Shown: in pieces, positions 1 through 9,372 of the stretch
Position numbering within the stretch: position 1 is the first letter of the stretch
Layout of the letters: every line of letters starts with the position of its first letter
Assembly: GCF_001264245.1 (NCBI RefSeq)
Contig: NZ_CP011339.1
Span: forward strand, 2,666,001 to 2,730,000
Length of the DNA stretch: 64,000 bases
Reading direction: 5' to 3'
DNA from: Microcystis panniformis FACHB-1757
GTDB taxonomy: Bacteria; Cyanobacteriota; Cyanobacteriia; Cyanobacteriales; Microcystaceae
The notes under the pieces: generated by a model
Seen by the model: the letters and a program-made list of their open reading frames with translations, nothing else
Database searches by the model: none
Told to the model about the DNA's origin: nothing
Position numbers and translations under genes: made by a program

Positions 1-1461
1 AAAGTTAGTAATACTTTTGGTCAGTATTTTGTGCGTTTACCATTAAAGAAAGCGGCAAAGATTGTTCATGGAAATGCCTTACGGATTGATTGGGAGGAAG
101 TTATATCAAAAGAAAAGCTCAATTTTATTTTAGGGAATCCTCCTTTTGTGGGGCATCATTACCAAAATTTTGATCAAAAAGAAGACTTAAAGCTAGTTCT
201 TGATAAAATCATTGGATCAGGGGTTATGGATTATGTATCAGCATGGTTTTATAAATCTGCTCAATTTATTCAAAGCACAAAAATTAAGGTGGGATTAGTG
301 GCGACTAATTCTATTTCTCAAGGGGAACAATCATCTATCTTATGGAATGTTTTAATAAACGAATTTAATATCAGTATTCATTTTGCCCATAGAACTTTCA
401 AATGGAGTAATGAAGCTAAAGGTAATGCTGCGGTTCATTGTGTGATTATTGGATTTGCTAGTTTTGAAGCTAATGAAAAATATCTATTCGACTATCAGAC
501 TATAACCAGTGAGCCGCTTTTAATAAAAGCCAAAAATATTAATCCTTACTTAATCAATGCAAACAATATTCTGGTTTTTAATCGAAAATATCCTCTCTGT
601 AATGTCCCTAATATGATGTATGGAAATAAGCCAACAGATGGAGGTAATTTTATTTTATCTGAAGAAGAAAAAAATACTCTTGTCTCAAAAAACCCTTTGT
701 TAATTAAATTTATTAGACCTTTTATTAGTGCTAGAGAATTTTTAAATGGTGGCAAAAAATGGTGTTTGTGGCTACTCGATATTAAACCCAATGAACTAAA
801 GAATATACCTGAAATTTTGGAGCGTGTGGAAGCCGTGAAGCAATTGAGAGCAAAAAGTATTGCAGCTTCAACTCGAAACTATTCTTATCATTGTTTATTT
901 CGACAAATCACACAACCCAAATCAGACTATATTCTTGTACCTAGAACTACGTCAGAAAATAGAAAATACATTCCTATTGGCTTTTTTACTGCTGATAATA
1001 TCGTAAGTGATACTTGTCAGTCTATTCCGAACGGCGATTTATATTTATTTGGTATTTTAACTTCTGAAATGCACATGGCATGGGTTAAATATGTGTGTGG
1101 CAGATTAAAAAGTGATTATCGTTACTCAAAAGATATTGTTTATAATAATTTTCCTTTTCCAGAAAATATCACCGACAAACAAAAACAAACCGTTGAAACT
1201 TGCGCTCAAGCTGTGCTAGATACTAGGGCAAAATATCCCGATAGTAGCCTTGCGGATTTATACGATCCTTTAACCATGCCTCCCGACTTGCTCAAAGCTC
1301 ACCAAAAACTTGACAAAGCCGTTGATTTGTGTTATCGTCCCCAACCCTTTACCAGTGAATTAAACCGTATTGAATACCTCTTTGAACTCTATGAAAAATT
1401 AACCGCTCCCCTACTCCCTACCAGCAAACAAAAACCCGCAAAAAGAAAAAATCCTCAATAA
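1..1461 (+). CDS. MmeI-like DNA methyltransferase, 3' part (5' end outside window)
   Basis: The reading frame is open from the first base, so the GTG at 31 is probably internal and the gene starts upstream. What remains is an amino-methyltransferase half. GNPPFVGHH, about 45 residues in, is the NPPF/NPPY catalytic motif of N6-adenine methyltransferases. It is followed by a segment rich in aromatic residues and by YRYSKDIVYNNFPFP, typical of the C-terminal recognition and helical part of MmeI-like (type IIL/IIG) enzymes. The SAM-binding motif and any fused nuclease would lie outside the window. It probably methylates adenine at an asymmetric site, as a restriction-modification or solitary enzyme. 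The C-terminus is lysine-rich and the stop is followed at once by low-complexity DNA. The methyltransferase call is firm; the subtype is inferred. Confidence 0.8.
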   Translation, partial: KVSNTFGQYFVRLPLKKAAKIVHGNALRIDWEEVISKEKLNFILGNPPFVGHHYQNFDQKEDLKLVLDKIIGSGVMDYVSAWFYKSAQFIQSTKIKVGLVATNSISQGEQSSILWNVLINEFNISIHFAHRTFKWSNEAKGNAAVHCVIIGFASFEANEKYLFDYQTITSEPLLIKAKNINPYLINANNILVFNRKYPLCNVPNMMYGNKPTDGGNFILSEEEKNTLVSKNPLLIKFIRPFISAREFLNGGKKWCLWLLDIKPNELKNIPEILERVEAVKQLRAKSIAASTRNYSYHCLFRQITQPKSDYILVPRTTSENRKYIPIGFFTADNIVSDTCQSIPNGDLYLFGILTSEMHMAWVKYVCGRLKSDYRYSKDIVYNNFPFPENITDKQKQTVETCAQAVLDTRAKYPDSSLADLYDPLTMPPDLLKAHQKLDKAVDLCYRPQPFTSELNRIEYLFELYEKLTAPLLPTSKQKPAKRKNPQ

Positions 1462-1465
1462 CGAA

Positions 1466-1726
1466 GACAGGAGACAGGAGACAGGAGACAGGTTTTGGGG
1501 TTTTGGGGTTTTGGGGTTTTAGTTCAATTTCCCCACTTCCCCATCACCCCACTTCCCCATTTCCCCACTTCCCCATCACCCCACTTCCCCATCACCCCAC
1601 TTTCCCCATCACCCCATCACCCCACTTCCCACTTCCCCATCACCCCACTTCCCCATCACCCCATCACCCCACTTCCCCATCACCCCATCACCCCACTTCC
1701 CCATCACCCCACACCCCACACCCATC
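1466..1726. repeat. Low-complexity minisatellite (GGAGACA, GGGGTTTT and CCCCATCACCCCACTT units)
   Basis: Three tandem motifs follow the methyltransferase stop: GGAGACA units (about 1466-1490), GGGGTTTT units (about 1496-1520), then about 200 bp of CCCCATCACCCCACTT-like units to 1726. The long proline/histidine reading frames here are by-products of the repeat and are not called as genes. The G-rich strand has many closely spaced GGGG runs and could form G-quadruplexes. Confidence 0.85.
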
Positions 1727-1839
1727 CCTAAGCGCCGCAATTCCGGAGATTATATAAAAAACACCCAGAACAATCGAGGTGATGGACAATACTAAAGGTT
1801 GTGTAGGTCATCAGAAAAGCCCGTTCAGGGTAAAATACT

Positions 1840-3003
1840 ATGAAACTAGCGTCACGAGTCAATCAAGTCACCCCCTCCCTTACCCTAGCTATCGACTCTC
1901 TGGCCAAGGAAATGAAGAAAAACGGCGAAGATGTCTGTAGTTTTAGCGCCGGGGAACCAGATTTCGACACACCCACTCACATCAAAGCTGCCGCGAAAAA
2001 GGCCCTCGATGAGGGAAAAACTCGCTACGGACCGGCTGCCGGGGAAGCGGGGTTAAGAAAAGCGATCGCCGAGAAATTGCTGCGGGATAATCAACTAGCA
2101 TACAATGCCGATAATGTGATTGTTACCAATGGCGGTAAACAGTCTCTCTATAATCTAATCATGGCGTTAATTGAAGCGGGGGACGAAGTAATTATTCCCG
2201 CACCCTACTGGTTGAGTTATCCTGAAATGGTGACGTTAGCGGGAGGAACATCGGTTATAGTGAACACTAGCCTAGAGAATCAGTATAAAATCACCCCCGA
2301 ACAGCTAGAAGCGGCAATTACACCGAAAACTAAATTATTTGTTTTCAATTCTCCCTCTAATCCCACCGGCATTGTCTATACTCCCGAAGAAATCGCAGCT
2401 TTAGCAAAAATTGTGGTTGAAAAGGATATTTTAGTGGTTTCTGATGAAATTTACGAGAAAATCCTCTACGATGGCGCAATTCACCGCAGTATCGCTTCTT
2501 TTGGTCCGGAAATCTTTCAGCGCAGTATTATTAGCAATGGTTTTGCTAAAGCTTTCTCGATGACGGGGTGGCGCGTCGGTTACATAGCAGGACCGGTGGA
2601 AATTGTCAAGGCTATGACTAAGATCCAAAGTCATAGTACCTCCAATGTCTGCACTTTTGCTCAATACGGTGCGATCGCTGCTTTGGCAAGTCCCCAAGAT
2701 TGCATCGAGGAAATGGTCAAAGCTTTTAGCGAGCGCCGACAGTATATTTTAGAACGAGTGCGATCGCTCCCCAGACTTAATTGTCCTACTCCCAACGGTG
2801 CTTTTTATGTGTTTATCGATATTAGTCAAACTGGTTTAAAATCCCGGGATTTTTGTCAGAAACTCCTCGAAACCCAAAAAGTGGCTGCTATCCCCGGTAT
2901 TGCTTTCGGTGCTGATGATTGTATTCGTCTTTCCTATGCTACAGACCTAAAGACGATTGAAAAAGGATTTGATCGCATTGATCAGTTTATCGGTACTTTG
3001 TAG
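1840..3003 (+). CDS. aspC: Pyridoxal-phosphate aspartate aminotransferase
   Basis: A 387-residue class I/II aminotransferase that interconverts aspartate and 2-oxoglutarate with oxaloacetate and glutamate in the cytoplasm. Sequence hallmarks are SNPTG near residue 174, SDEIYEKILYDG around residue 205, the PLP-binding lysine in NGFAKAFSMTGWRVGY (about residue 237), and a C-terminal IRLSYA segment containing the substrate-carboxylate arginine. Length is normal for bacterial subgroup I-beta enzymes. The ATG at 1840 opens MKLASRVNQVTPSLTLAI, a typical N-terminus. Two HIP1 octamers lie within the gene. A strong terminator follows, so it is probably monocistronic. Closely related PLP enzymes (prephenate or other amino-acid aminotransferases) cannot be excluded. 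Confidence 0.92.
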   Translation: MKLASRVNQVTPSLTLAIDSLAKEMKKNGEDVCSFSAGEPDFDTPTHIKAAAKKALDEGKTRYGPAAGEAGLRKAIAEKLLRDNQLAYNADNVIVTNGGKQSLYNLIMALIEAGDEVIIPAPYWLSYPEMVTLAGGTSVIVNTSLENQYKITPEQLEAAITPKTKLFVFNSPSNPTGIVYTPEEIAALAKIVVEKDILVVSDEIYEKILYDGAIHRSIASFGPEIFQRSIISNGFAKAFSMTGWRVGYIAGPVEIVKAMTKIQSHSTSNVCTFAQYGAIAALASPQDCIEEMVKAFSERRQYILERVRSLPRLNCPTPNGAFYVFIDISQTGLKSRDFCQKLLETQKVAAIPGIAFGADDCIRLSYATDLKTIEKGFDRIDQFIGTL

Positions 3004-3022
3004 GATGATTATTTTGTCTGTT

Positions 3023-3049
3023 AGGGTGAATTTTGTTCGCCCTTTTTTT
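3023..3049 (+). terminator. Rho-independent terminator of aspC
   Basis: An 8-bp stem, AGGGTGAA paired with TTCGCCCT (one G-T wobble), with a 5-nt loop, runs straight into seven T residues, 20 bp after the aspC stop. Confidence 0.8.
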
Positions 3050-3300
3050 GGGTTTTCACAGCCAATTATCTCTAATACTAAATCCGTTGGCTCTCCCGGG
3101 TTTGGTGGGTAAAATGTATTCTAAGATACGGTCTTGCGGACGAGTGCGTGGAACGAACCACAGAGACACAAAGAACACAGAGATCAATCACTACTATATA
3201 AGTTAAACTTATCATAGAAAGAATAAGACTGAAGTGCGAAATATGGGGTTAAATGAAACAGCCCTACCCCTGAACGGTTACAAATTTTTGTTAACATATT

Positions 3301-4369
3301 AGACCTCTTGCATAATTTTTTTATGGTATAATATAAGGTTTTGCTTTTTTCTCAATTCTTAGATTGAAGTGGAAAAAAGAATAAAATGTGATCTTAGGTC
3401 AGGAAATCATCTATAATTTTGCTATGTTTATTAGCAAAATTATGGATTATCAAAACTTATCAGATGAACAATTCAAACGCCGTTTCGGTGTGTATAAACA
3501 AACATATAGAAAGATGGTAGAATCAGTAAAAAGTGTTGAAGCCGACTCTAATTCACCATCTAAAAGGGGACCGAAACCTAAACTATCTATAGAAGAACAA
3601 GTTTTAGTAACGTTAGAATATTGGCGAGAATATAGAACATATTTTCACATTGGTACAAGCTGGGAACTATCAGAATCAACTATATGTCGGATTGTAAATA
3701 AGACGGAAAAAATGCTTTTACAATCGGGAAACTTCCGTTTAAAAGGAAAAAAAGCTTTACTCAATCAAGCAGAGATACCGGTCGTAACGGTAATGGATGT
3801 AACGGAAACTCCCATTGAACGCCCCAAAAAGAAACAGAAAGATTTTTTGGGGGGTAAAAGAGGTTATCATACTTTAAAATCCCAATTAGTAGCTGATCAA
3901 AATACCGAGGAAATTATCTGTGTCTTTTGTGGGAAAGGTAGAGGTCATGATTTTAGTTTATTTAAAAAAAGTCGAGTTCGTTTTCATCCTTTAACTACCA
4001 GCATAGAAGACAGTGGTTATCAGGGAATAGCTGCATACCATAGTAATAGTTATACACCGAAAAAGAAATCGAAAAATAGAAAATTAACAGAGTTAGAAAA
4101 AGAGTATAACAAGGCTTTAGCCAAAGAAAGGATTATCATTGAACATATAAATAGGAAACTCAAAACCTTTAAAATCTTATCCTGTAAATATCGGAATCGT
4201 CGTCGAAGATATAGTTTAAGAGTTAACTTGTTGGCGGCTATTTATAACTGTGAGTTAGGGATAGGTATAGCAGCTTCTTAAAAGTTGCCTAAAGATTAAT
4301 CAAGTCAAGGAGAATTTATTCTCAATTATAAAAATTGAGATAGTTTGTGCTGCTTAAATAAAGAGGTTT
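3301..4369 (+). mobile_element. IS5-type insertion sequence (right end altered)
   Basis: The left end AGACCTCTTGCATAA at 3301 matches the terminal repeat of the MITE at 57231-57410. The proposed right end is AAGAGGTTT at 4361-4369, an inverted but imperfect partner, and no target duplication is visible. The element carries one transposase gene. The right boundary is uncertain and may have been remodelled. Confidence 0.55.
3442..4281 (+). CDS. IS5-family transposase (DDE superfamily, DDE_Tnp_4 type)
   Basis: About 279 residues from the ATG at 3442; ATG 3424 and GTG 3388 are in-frame alternatives with no clear ribosome site. The N-terminal third holds a helix-turn-helix (SIEEQVLVTLEYWREYRTY, then WELSESTICRIV). 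Catalytic acidic residues are seen in VVTVMDVTETPIERPK (first D), TSIEDSGYQG (second D) and KERIIIEHINRKLKTFKIL (E), the order of IS5/IS1031 enzymes that act as a single protein. No frameshift or internal stop is seen, so the enzyme may be active. It could also move the related MITE upstream of the DUF29 gene. Confidence 0.85.
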   Translation: MDYQNLSDEQFKRRFGVYKQTYRKMVESVKSVEADSNSPSKRGPKPKLSIEEQVLVTLEYWREYRTYFHIGTSWELSESTICRIVNKTEKMLLQSGNFRLKGKKALLNQAEIPVVTVMDVTETPIERPKKKQKDFLGGKRGYHTLKSQLVADQNTEEIICVFCGKGRGHDFSLFKKSRVRFHPLTTSIEDSGYQGIAAYHSNSYTPKKKSKNRKLTELEKEYNKALAKERIIIEHINRKLKTFKILSCKYRNRRRRYSLRVNLLAAIYNCELGIGIAAS

Positions 4370-4448
4370 TGATAACCAAATTAAAGCATATCTAAAGAGT
4401 TTTGAGTTAAAAGTTAAACTTCAAGTTTTCATTCAGGACTAATGTACT

Positions 4449-4482
4449 GGTTAACTAATTTTTTGGGGAAAATTAGTTAACC
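4449..4482. promoter_or_regulatory. Perfect 14-bp inverted repeat upstream of the SPFH gene
   Basis: GGTTAACTAATTTT and AAAATTAGTTAACC flank the loop TTGGGG, 58 bp before the start at 4541. There is no T-tract, so it is not a classical terminator. It could be an operator, an mRNA hairpin in the leader, or a mobile-element relic. Function is unproven. Confidence 0.5.
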
Positions 4483-4540
4483 CATCATTATAACATATAA
4501 TTAATTTGCAAGAGTTCTATTATCTACTGGAAAACCATAA

Positions 4541-6103
4541 ATGTTAAGATTGCTGGAATTTCCTGATCTGAATCTTTACTATATGAGAGCAGTACAACCC
4601 AGCCAAACAGAGCCTGTTATTGTCGCTCAGTCTTCCCCTGATCCTTCCCGATCAAATTCACCGCCAAGTAACGGCAGTTTCTCTTTAGTGCCGATAGGAC
4701 TGACTGTTGTAGTCACCTTGATACTGGTTTCTTTGTGGTCACAAAAAGATAAAATTATTGGAGGTTTAAAGGCATGGACTGAACCAGACTCAGACACGAT
4801 TCGATCCCAAGAATTTGCTGTTGATATAGAAGTATCAAATATTCGTACTCAGGATTATTTACGAGCCAATGTACAAGCGACAATTTATGTCTATATTGCC
4901 GACACAAAAGAAGACAACCAAAAGGCTCAAAAATTTTGGGTAGAAGAAGACAGTATTTCAACCGTAGCCGTAGAGAAAGCTGTTAAAAAACGCGCCGAAA
5001 CCGCCTTACGAGGAAGTGCCAGTAAACATACATTAGACTATCTCCATACAAATCGCACAGAGGTGGGAAAAGAGGCTACGACTATACTTGGTAACTGCCT
5101 AAATCCTCTAGGATTAACTGTTAGAGACCTAGTTATTGGTGAAATTGAAGAAAGTGCCAACTATACTGCTGACAACTATTTCGATGCCAAGGCAGTTGAA
5201 GCTAGGACAAAAGTTATTCAACCGGCAATTCTGGCAACTCGCACGGAAGAGTTAAAGACGGAAGAAGCAATACGAAAACAGGAATTAGATACGGAAGAAA
5301 CAATACGAAAACAGGAATTAGAGAAAGGCAGAGATATAAGGCTAAAGGAATTAGAGATAGGGATTGAACTAGAAAATCAAGAGCTTACACATCAAGAAAC
5401 ATCTTTGAAAAATTTAGAAACACTGGAAAAAGTCGAAAAGAGGAAGACTGATCATGAGCTAATTATAGAAAAATACCAAAATGAAAAAGAAAAAGAACTA
5501 CAGGAGGCGATTGAAACCTCTGAATTAGCTTTAAAGAAAAAGCTCGAAATTGCTGAGTTAAACGACAAAAAAGAACTAGAATCCCTCAAAAACACAACAG
5601 AGATTGAAATTCAACTTAACAAGCTCTTACAGGACACAAAATTAATTGAGGAAAATAAAACGTTTCGCTTAAAGCAAGCAACAATAAATCAAGCAATAGA
5701 AACGGGAGAAATTGCTGCAACCATCTCGATTATTAGCAAAGAAAAAGAACGGCTGGAAACAGAAATAGAACGCGCCCAAGCAGAAGAAGCTGTTACTACA
5801 GCAATTGAAGAAGCTCAAGCCAAACGCCAGAAGCTGCAAGCGGAAATAGCCGCAGAGTCAGTGGAGAACGAAGCAAAAACTATCGAACGTTTGGCAGAAG
5901 CAGAAGGTAAGCGTTACCATCTCATACCGGCTACGGATGCCGATCGCACGGCTCAAATGATTCGGGAGTTAGCGCCTCGATTAATGGAAAATTTACCCCA
6001 GGTTGTTGAAATTGCCAAAGCATTAGCCCCCAAGCAGGGATTTTGGGAGACTCTAATATCTATACTTTTCCCAATGGAAATGGAGAAGAGATTAACAAGT
6101 TAA
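4541..6103 (+). CDS. SPFH/band-7 (flotillin-like) membrane protein, C-terminus frameshifted
   Basis: A 520-residue protein with one membrane segment (about residues 48-67, LVPIGLTVVVTLILVSLW), then an SPFH-like domain (about 85-230) and a long glutamate/lysine-rich coiled coil (about 235-460). The end TERLAEAEGKRYHLIPATDADRT-type region resembles flotillin-like scaffolds that oligomerise at the membrane. The last residues in frame are out of character. The +1 frame from about 6043 encodes a continuous polar tail (YTFPNGNGEEINKLMLST) to 6229, which suggests loss of one base near 6040-6044. ATG 4583 is an alternative start. It is the first gene of a same-strand group with the double hydrolase and an unknown gene, so a role in organising cell-wall hydrolysis is plausible but inferred. 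Confidence 0.75.
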   Translation: MLRLLEFPDLNLYYMRAVQPSQTEPVIVAQSSPDPSRSNSPPSNGSFSLVPIGLTVVVTLILVSLWSQKDKIIGGLKAWTEPDSDTIRSQEFAVDIEVSNIRTQDYLRANVQATIYVYIADTKEDNQKAQKFWVEEDSISTVAVEKAVKKRAETALRGSASKHTLDYLHTNRTEVGKEATTILGNCLNPLGLTVRDLVIGEIEESANYTADNYFDAKAVEARTKVIQPAILATRTEELKTEEAIRKQELDTEETIRKQELEKGRDIRLKELEIGIELENQELTHQETSLKNLETLEKVEKRKTDHELIIEKYQNEKEKELQEAIETSELALKKKLEIAELNDKKELESLKNTTEIEIQLNKLLQDTKLIEENKTFRLKQATINQAIETGEIAATISIISKEKERLETEIERAQAEEAVTTAIEEAQAKRQKLQAEIAAESVENEAKTIERLAEAEGKRYHLIPATDADRTAQMIRELAPRLMENLPQVVEIAKALAPKQGFWETLISILFPMEMEKRLTS

Positions 6104-6231
6104 TGCTTTCCACCAGTGGTATGTTACTGATCCAATCACTGCTAAATGGTAAGTTAGGAGACTTATTAGGTAAATCGCTCCGCTCTTTGAATAACGATAG
6201 CAACAACGGACAGGATAATTCTGACGTATAA
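6043..6231 (+). pseudogene. Detached C-terminal tail of the SPFH protein
   Basis: About 62 codons in the frame +1 to the SPFH gene, overlapping its end. The peptide GDSNIYTFPNGNGEEINKL followed by STSGMLLIQSLLNGKLGDLL reads as the natural continuation after LAPKQG. Restoring one base at about 6040 (GGATTT to GGAGTTT) joins the two frames as APKQGVLGDSNIYTF. The tail is therefore probably not an independent gene. Confidence 0.6.
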
Positions 6232-6325
6232 GTAACAGCGAGATTGAGTCATCTAAGCCCATTAATCCCTGCCAATAAAACTAATTTTTCAACAGTAAAC
6301 AAACTGAGTTTTGGAGTCTAAGTTC

Positions 6326-9300
6326 ATGAACAAAGCAAAACAAAAACCTCCGCTAACATTTCCCCCCTTTCCCAAGACTACTAATTTCATTCTTACTTTT
6401 TTATTAGGACTTGGTATGGCTCTGGGCTTTGCTAAGTTAATCAGTTTTACAAGTTCTGCGAGTAACAATGCCGCCAAAATTAGCGATTTGCAAGGTTACT
6501 TACAATGGTTCAATGGCATAAATACTATCTATCTAAGTCTGGTATTGGCTGGGGGATTAGGCGGGTTACTTTACTCCATATTGCTTGACGGCGAGTTAGA
6601 ATTGCCGTCTTGGAGTAAGAAAAATCCCAATAATCTCAACCCCGGCTTTTTGGGAGAAATTTTTGTTGGCATAGGTGGGTCACTTATTGCCTATCAGTTC
6701 TTACCCCAGGAGCTTAGAAAAACTGGCGATCCAGGCTTGGAAATCACGATTTTTGTCACTGGATTGGTGGGCGGCTACGGTGGTAAAGCCATCCTAGATG
6801 CGGCATTAAAGAAGGTAATTAACCGTATAGAAACGGCTGACCTGGCCAAAGAGAAAGCAGAATCTCAGGCAAAAGAACTCGAACAAAGAAAGCACATCCT
6901 CGATCTAGTCAACCTACAGATTCAAGAAGGGCTAAATTTATCCGAATTATCAGAACTCCAAGAGAAACTTGAAGCCGCTAGTGAGAATGTTAAAGAACGT
7001 GCTTTTAATCTTGCCCATGATGCCCGTAGCTTGGGAAGGAGAACTCTAACGTTTAAAGATCGGGTTAATAGAACAATTCCGATTTTTGAGGCTCTGGTAG
7101 CCAGTGATAACAATAATGCCTCCTATAATGCAGAGTTAGGTTATGCTTATATCAGTTCACAGCCTCCTGATTTAAACAAAGCCATCTCCTATCTCGATCG
7201 CGCCATCGAACTACGAATACCGGGAGCATCAACTGAGCAAGATAGCTGGAAGTACGAAATAAATCGGGCGATCGCCAGAATTGGCCTTGGCAATTCTCAA
7301 TCAAGGGATGATATCTTAAAAGATTTGTTTGCTGTTGAGCAGCGGAAAGGACTAGCACAAGCTATTGACGAGTATGAAAGGGATGGAGTAGATGGGGGAA
7401 ATAATTCCATAAAAAACTGGCTGATCCAAAATCAAGATTGGGTAAGTCAACAGACTAACGGGAAAGCTTTACTGGATAAAATTCAACTTTCTGGGGTGGC
7501 GAAACCTGTCACCTCAACCTTATCAGTAACCCAGAATCGGGCAGATTTAGTCGCTGCTCCCCCCAATACAAAGATTAAAGCAACCATTAAAACCTATCTG
7601 AAAAAGCAGCCCATTGATTCATCACAACTCGGTGAAAACGAGAAAAAAGAAGTTCCTGTGGGTACAGAGTATAAAATCCTCAAGCATTCACAAGAATCTG
7701 ATGGACATTCCCTCGTTGAATTAGACTACGGCCAGGGAATTTGGTATATTTGGTCAGATCACTGGTACTTACCCTGGGAACACAAAATACTATCATCTGT
7801 TCCCCAGTCCAGTAAAAATGGTTCAGCGCGGGAAGCCATTGACCAATTATCAAGAATGTCTGCCATCTCCTCAACAAATAGAGGAACCCTCAAAGCCGCA
7901 GCCACCCGCTCGATTCAAAGATCAGCTACAGCCACAAAGGTAGAACCCGAAAATTGGGTCATTGCGCCCCCCAATACCATCATCAAGGCAACTACTAAAA
8001 CCTATCTGAAAAAGCAGCCTATTGATTCATCAGAACTCGGTGAAAACGAGAAAAAAGAAGTTCCTGCGGGCAAAGGGTACAAAGTCCTCAAGTATTCAGA
8101 AGAAATTGACGGACATTGCCTAGTGGAGTTAGACTACGGTGCTGGCATTTGGTATCTTTGGTCGGATCATTGGAATTTACCTTGGCAAAAATCTAGCAAA
8201 GACAATGGCCTATCACCTGTATCCGCGCCAGAATCAAGTCAGCATCAGGGCGTTAATCTTGTCACTCGTCAGCAAGCTGAGTCTGTCTATGGACGTAAAA
8301 TGAGTGATCAACAATTCAATGACTTAAACTCTTGTTTACAGCGATTTGAAATTAATACAGTGCCACGAATTAGACATTTCCTCAGCCAAACAGCCCATGA
8401 ATCAGGAGGACTGCGTTGGATGGAAGAAATTGCCAGTGGTAGTGCTTATGAAGGTCGCCGAGATTTGGGAAATACCTCTCCCGGTGATGGTCGTAAATAT
8501 AAAGGTGCTGGTGTTATTCAATTAACTGGACGGCATAATTATCAGAAATTTGCAGACTTTATCAAGGATCAAAAAGTCATGCAGGGACATAGCTATGTCG
8601 CTCAGGTTTATCCTTTTACCAGTGCTGGATTTTGGTGGAAGAATAATAACATGAATGCTCTTTGCGATCGGGGTGCAACTGTTAGAGAGGTAACAAAAAA
8701 GGTTAATGGTGGTTATAACGGACTGTCGGATCGTCAACGTTATTACGATAAAGCTTGTCAAGTTATCAAACAATTACCTTCTACATCTTTACATACGGAA
8801 GAGTTAGCCGCAAAGCCCGAAACAGGCAAGGCAGCCACAGAATCTAGCGATCAGGTTAGCAAAGTCGAAGTGGTTAGGGAAATGCCCAAAATTTTGACTC
8901 CGAAAGATGTAGATTGGAGTGATATGTCCACCCATTTAACCCCCCATTTCACTCTAGGAGAAAACTTACGAAACGACCCCCGACGCATTCCGCACGACAC
9001 CACTTTGCAAAATAACATACTCACGATTATGCGAGAGTTGGAGAAGATTCGCACTGACTACGGGAAGCCCATTATCATCACTTCTGGGTATCGCCCTGAG
9101 CAAATCAATCGTGCTGTGGGAGGGGTAAGTAACTCGCAGCATATCCGAGGAACTGCGGTCGATATTTGCCCTGCTCATGGAGATGTGTTTGAATTTCAAA
9201 AGTGGGTAGATCAACACTGGTATGGTGCCTTGGGTTGGGGGGCAAAAAAGGGCTTCGTTCATATTGATTGTCGCAATGGCAAGGGATGGAAAACGGGAGG

Positions 9301-9328
9301 CGAAAAAGGTGTCAGATGGAACTATTGA
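6326..9328 (+). CDS. Membrane-anchored double cell-wall hydrolase (GH19 + peptidase M15)
   Basis: About 1000 residues from the ATG at 6326, with GGAG 9 bases upstream; the TTG at 6311 is less likely. Domain order: four hydrophobic segments (about 20-40, 65-85, 107-125, 137-155), a coiled coil (170-230), a helical TPR-like stretch (250-310), two copies of an SH3-like domain ending GIWYxWSDHW (about 410-485 and 545-620), a GH19 chitinase/endolysin-like domain (about 645-815, FLSQTAHESGGLRWMEE carrying the catalytic glutamate), and a C-terminal M15 carboxypeptidase domain (860-1000, zinc ligands in QHIRGTAVDI and GFVHID). It should cut both glycan strands and peptide cross-links of peptidoglycan. 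Membrane anchoring and TPR-like repeats suggest a resident cell-wall enzyme rather than a phage lysin. It starts about 95 bases after the SPFH tail. Confidence 0.85.
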   Translation: MNKAKQKPPLTFPPFPKTTNFILTFLLGLGMALGFAKLISFTSSASNNAAKISDLQGYLQWFNGINTIYLSLVLAGGLGGLLYSILLDGELELPSWSKKNPNNLNPGFLGEIFVGIGGSLIAYQFLPQELRKTGDPGLEITIFVTGLVGGYGGKAILDAALKKVINRIETADLAKEKAESQAKELEQRKHILDLVNLQIQEGLNLSELSELQEKLEAASENVKERAFNLAHDARSLGRRTLTFKDRVNRTIPIFEALVASDNNNASYNAELGYAYISSQPPDLNKAISYLDRAIELRIPGASTEQDSWKYEINRAIARIGLGNSQSRDDILKDLFAVEQRKGLAQAIDEYERDGVDGGNNSIKNWLIQNQDWVSQQTNGKALLDKIQLSGVAKPVTSTLSVTQNRADLVAAPPNTKIKATIKTYLKKQPIDSSQLGENEKKEVPVGTEYKILKHSQESDGHSLVELDYGQGIWYIWSDHWYLPWEHKILSSVPQSSKNGSAREAIDQLSRMSAISSTNRGTLKAAATRSIQRSATATKVEPENWVIAPPNTIIKATTKTYLKKQPIDSSELGENEKKEVPAGKGYKVLKYSEEIDGHCLVELDYGAGIWYLWSDHWNLPWQKSSKDNGLSPVSAPESSQHQGVNLVTRQQAESVYGRKMSDQQFNDLNSCLQRFEINTVPRIRHFLSQTAHESGGLRWMEEIASGSAYEGRRDLGNTSPGDGRKYKGAGVIQLTGRHNYQKFADFIKDQKVMQGHSYVAQVYPFTSAGFWWKNNNMNALCDRGATVREVTKKVNGGYNGLSDRQRYYDKACQVIKQLPSTSLHTEELAAKPETGKAATESSDQVSKVEVVREMPKILTPKDVDWSDMSTHLTPHFTLGENLRNDPRRIPHDTTLQNNILTIMRELEKIRTDYGKPIIITSGYRPEQINRAVGGVSNSQHIRGTAVDICPAHGDVFEFQKWVDQHWYGALGWGAKKGFVHIDCRNGKGWKTGGEKGVRWNY

Positions 9329-9372
9329 TGCCATGTAAAACTTTATAAATACACCCTTAGGAGGATGCTTAA

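Noticed and set aside
1495..1757. Proline/histidine-rich frames in the C-rich minisatellite
   Set aside because: They are low-complexity translation of a tandem repeat in two overlapping frames.
3298..4372. Target-site duplication around the IS5-type element
   Set aside because: ATT on the left and TGA on the right do not match, so the exact right end remains uncertain.
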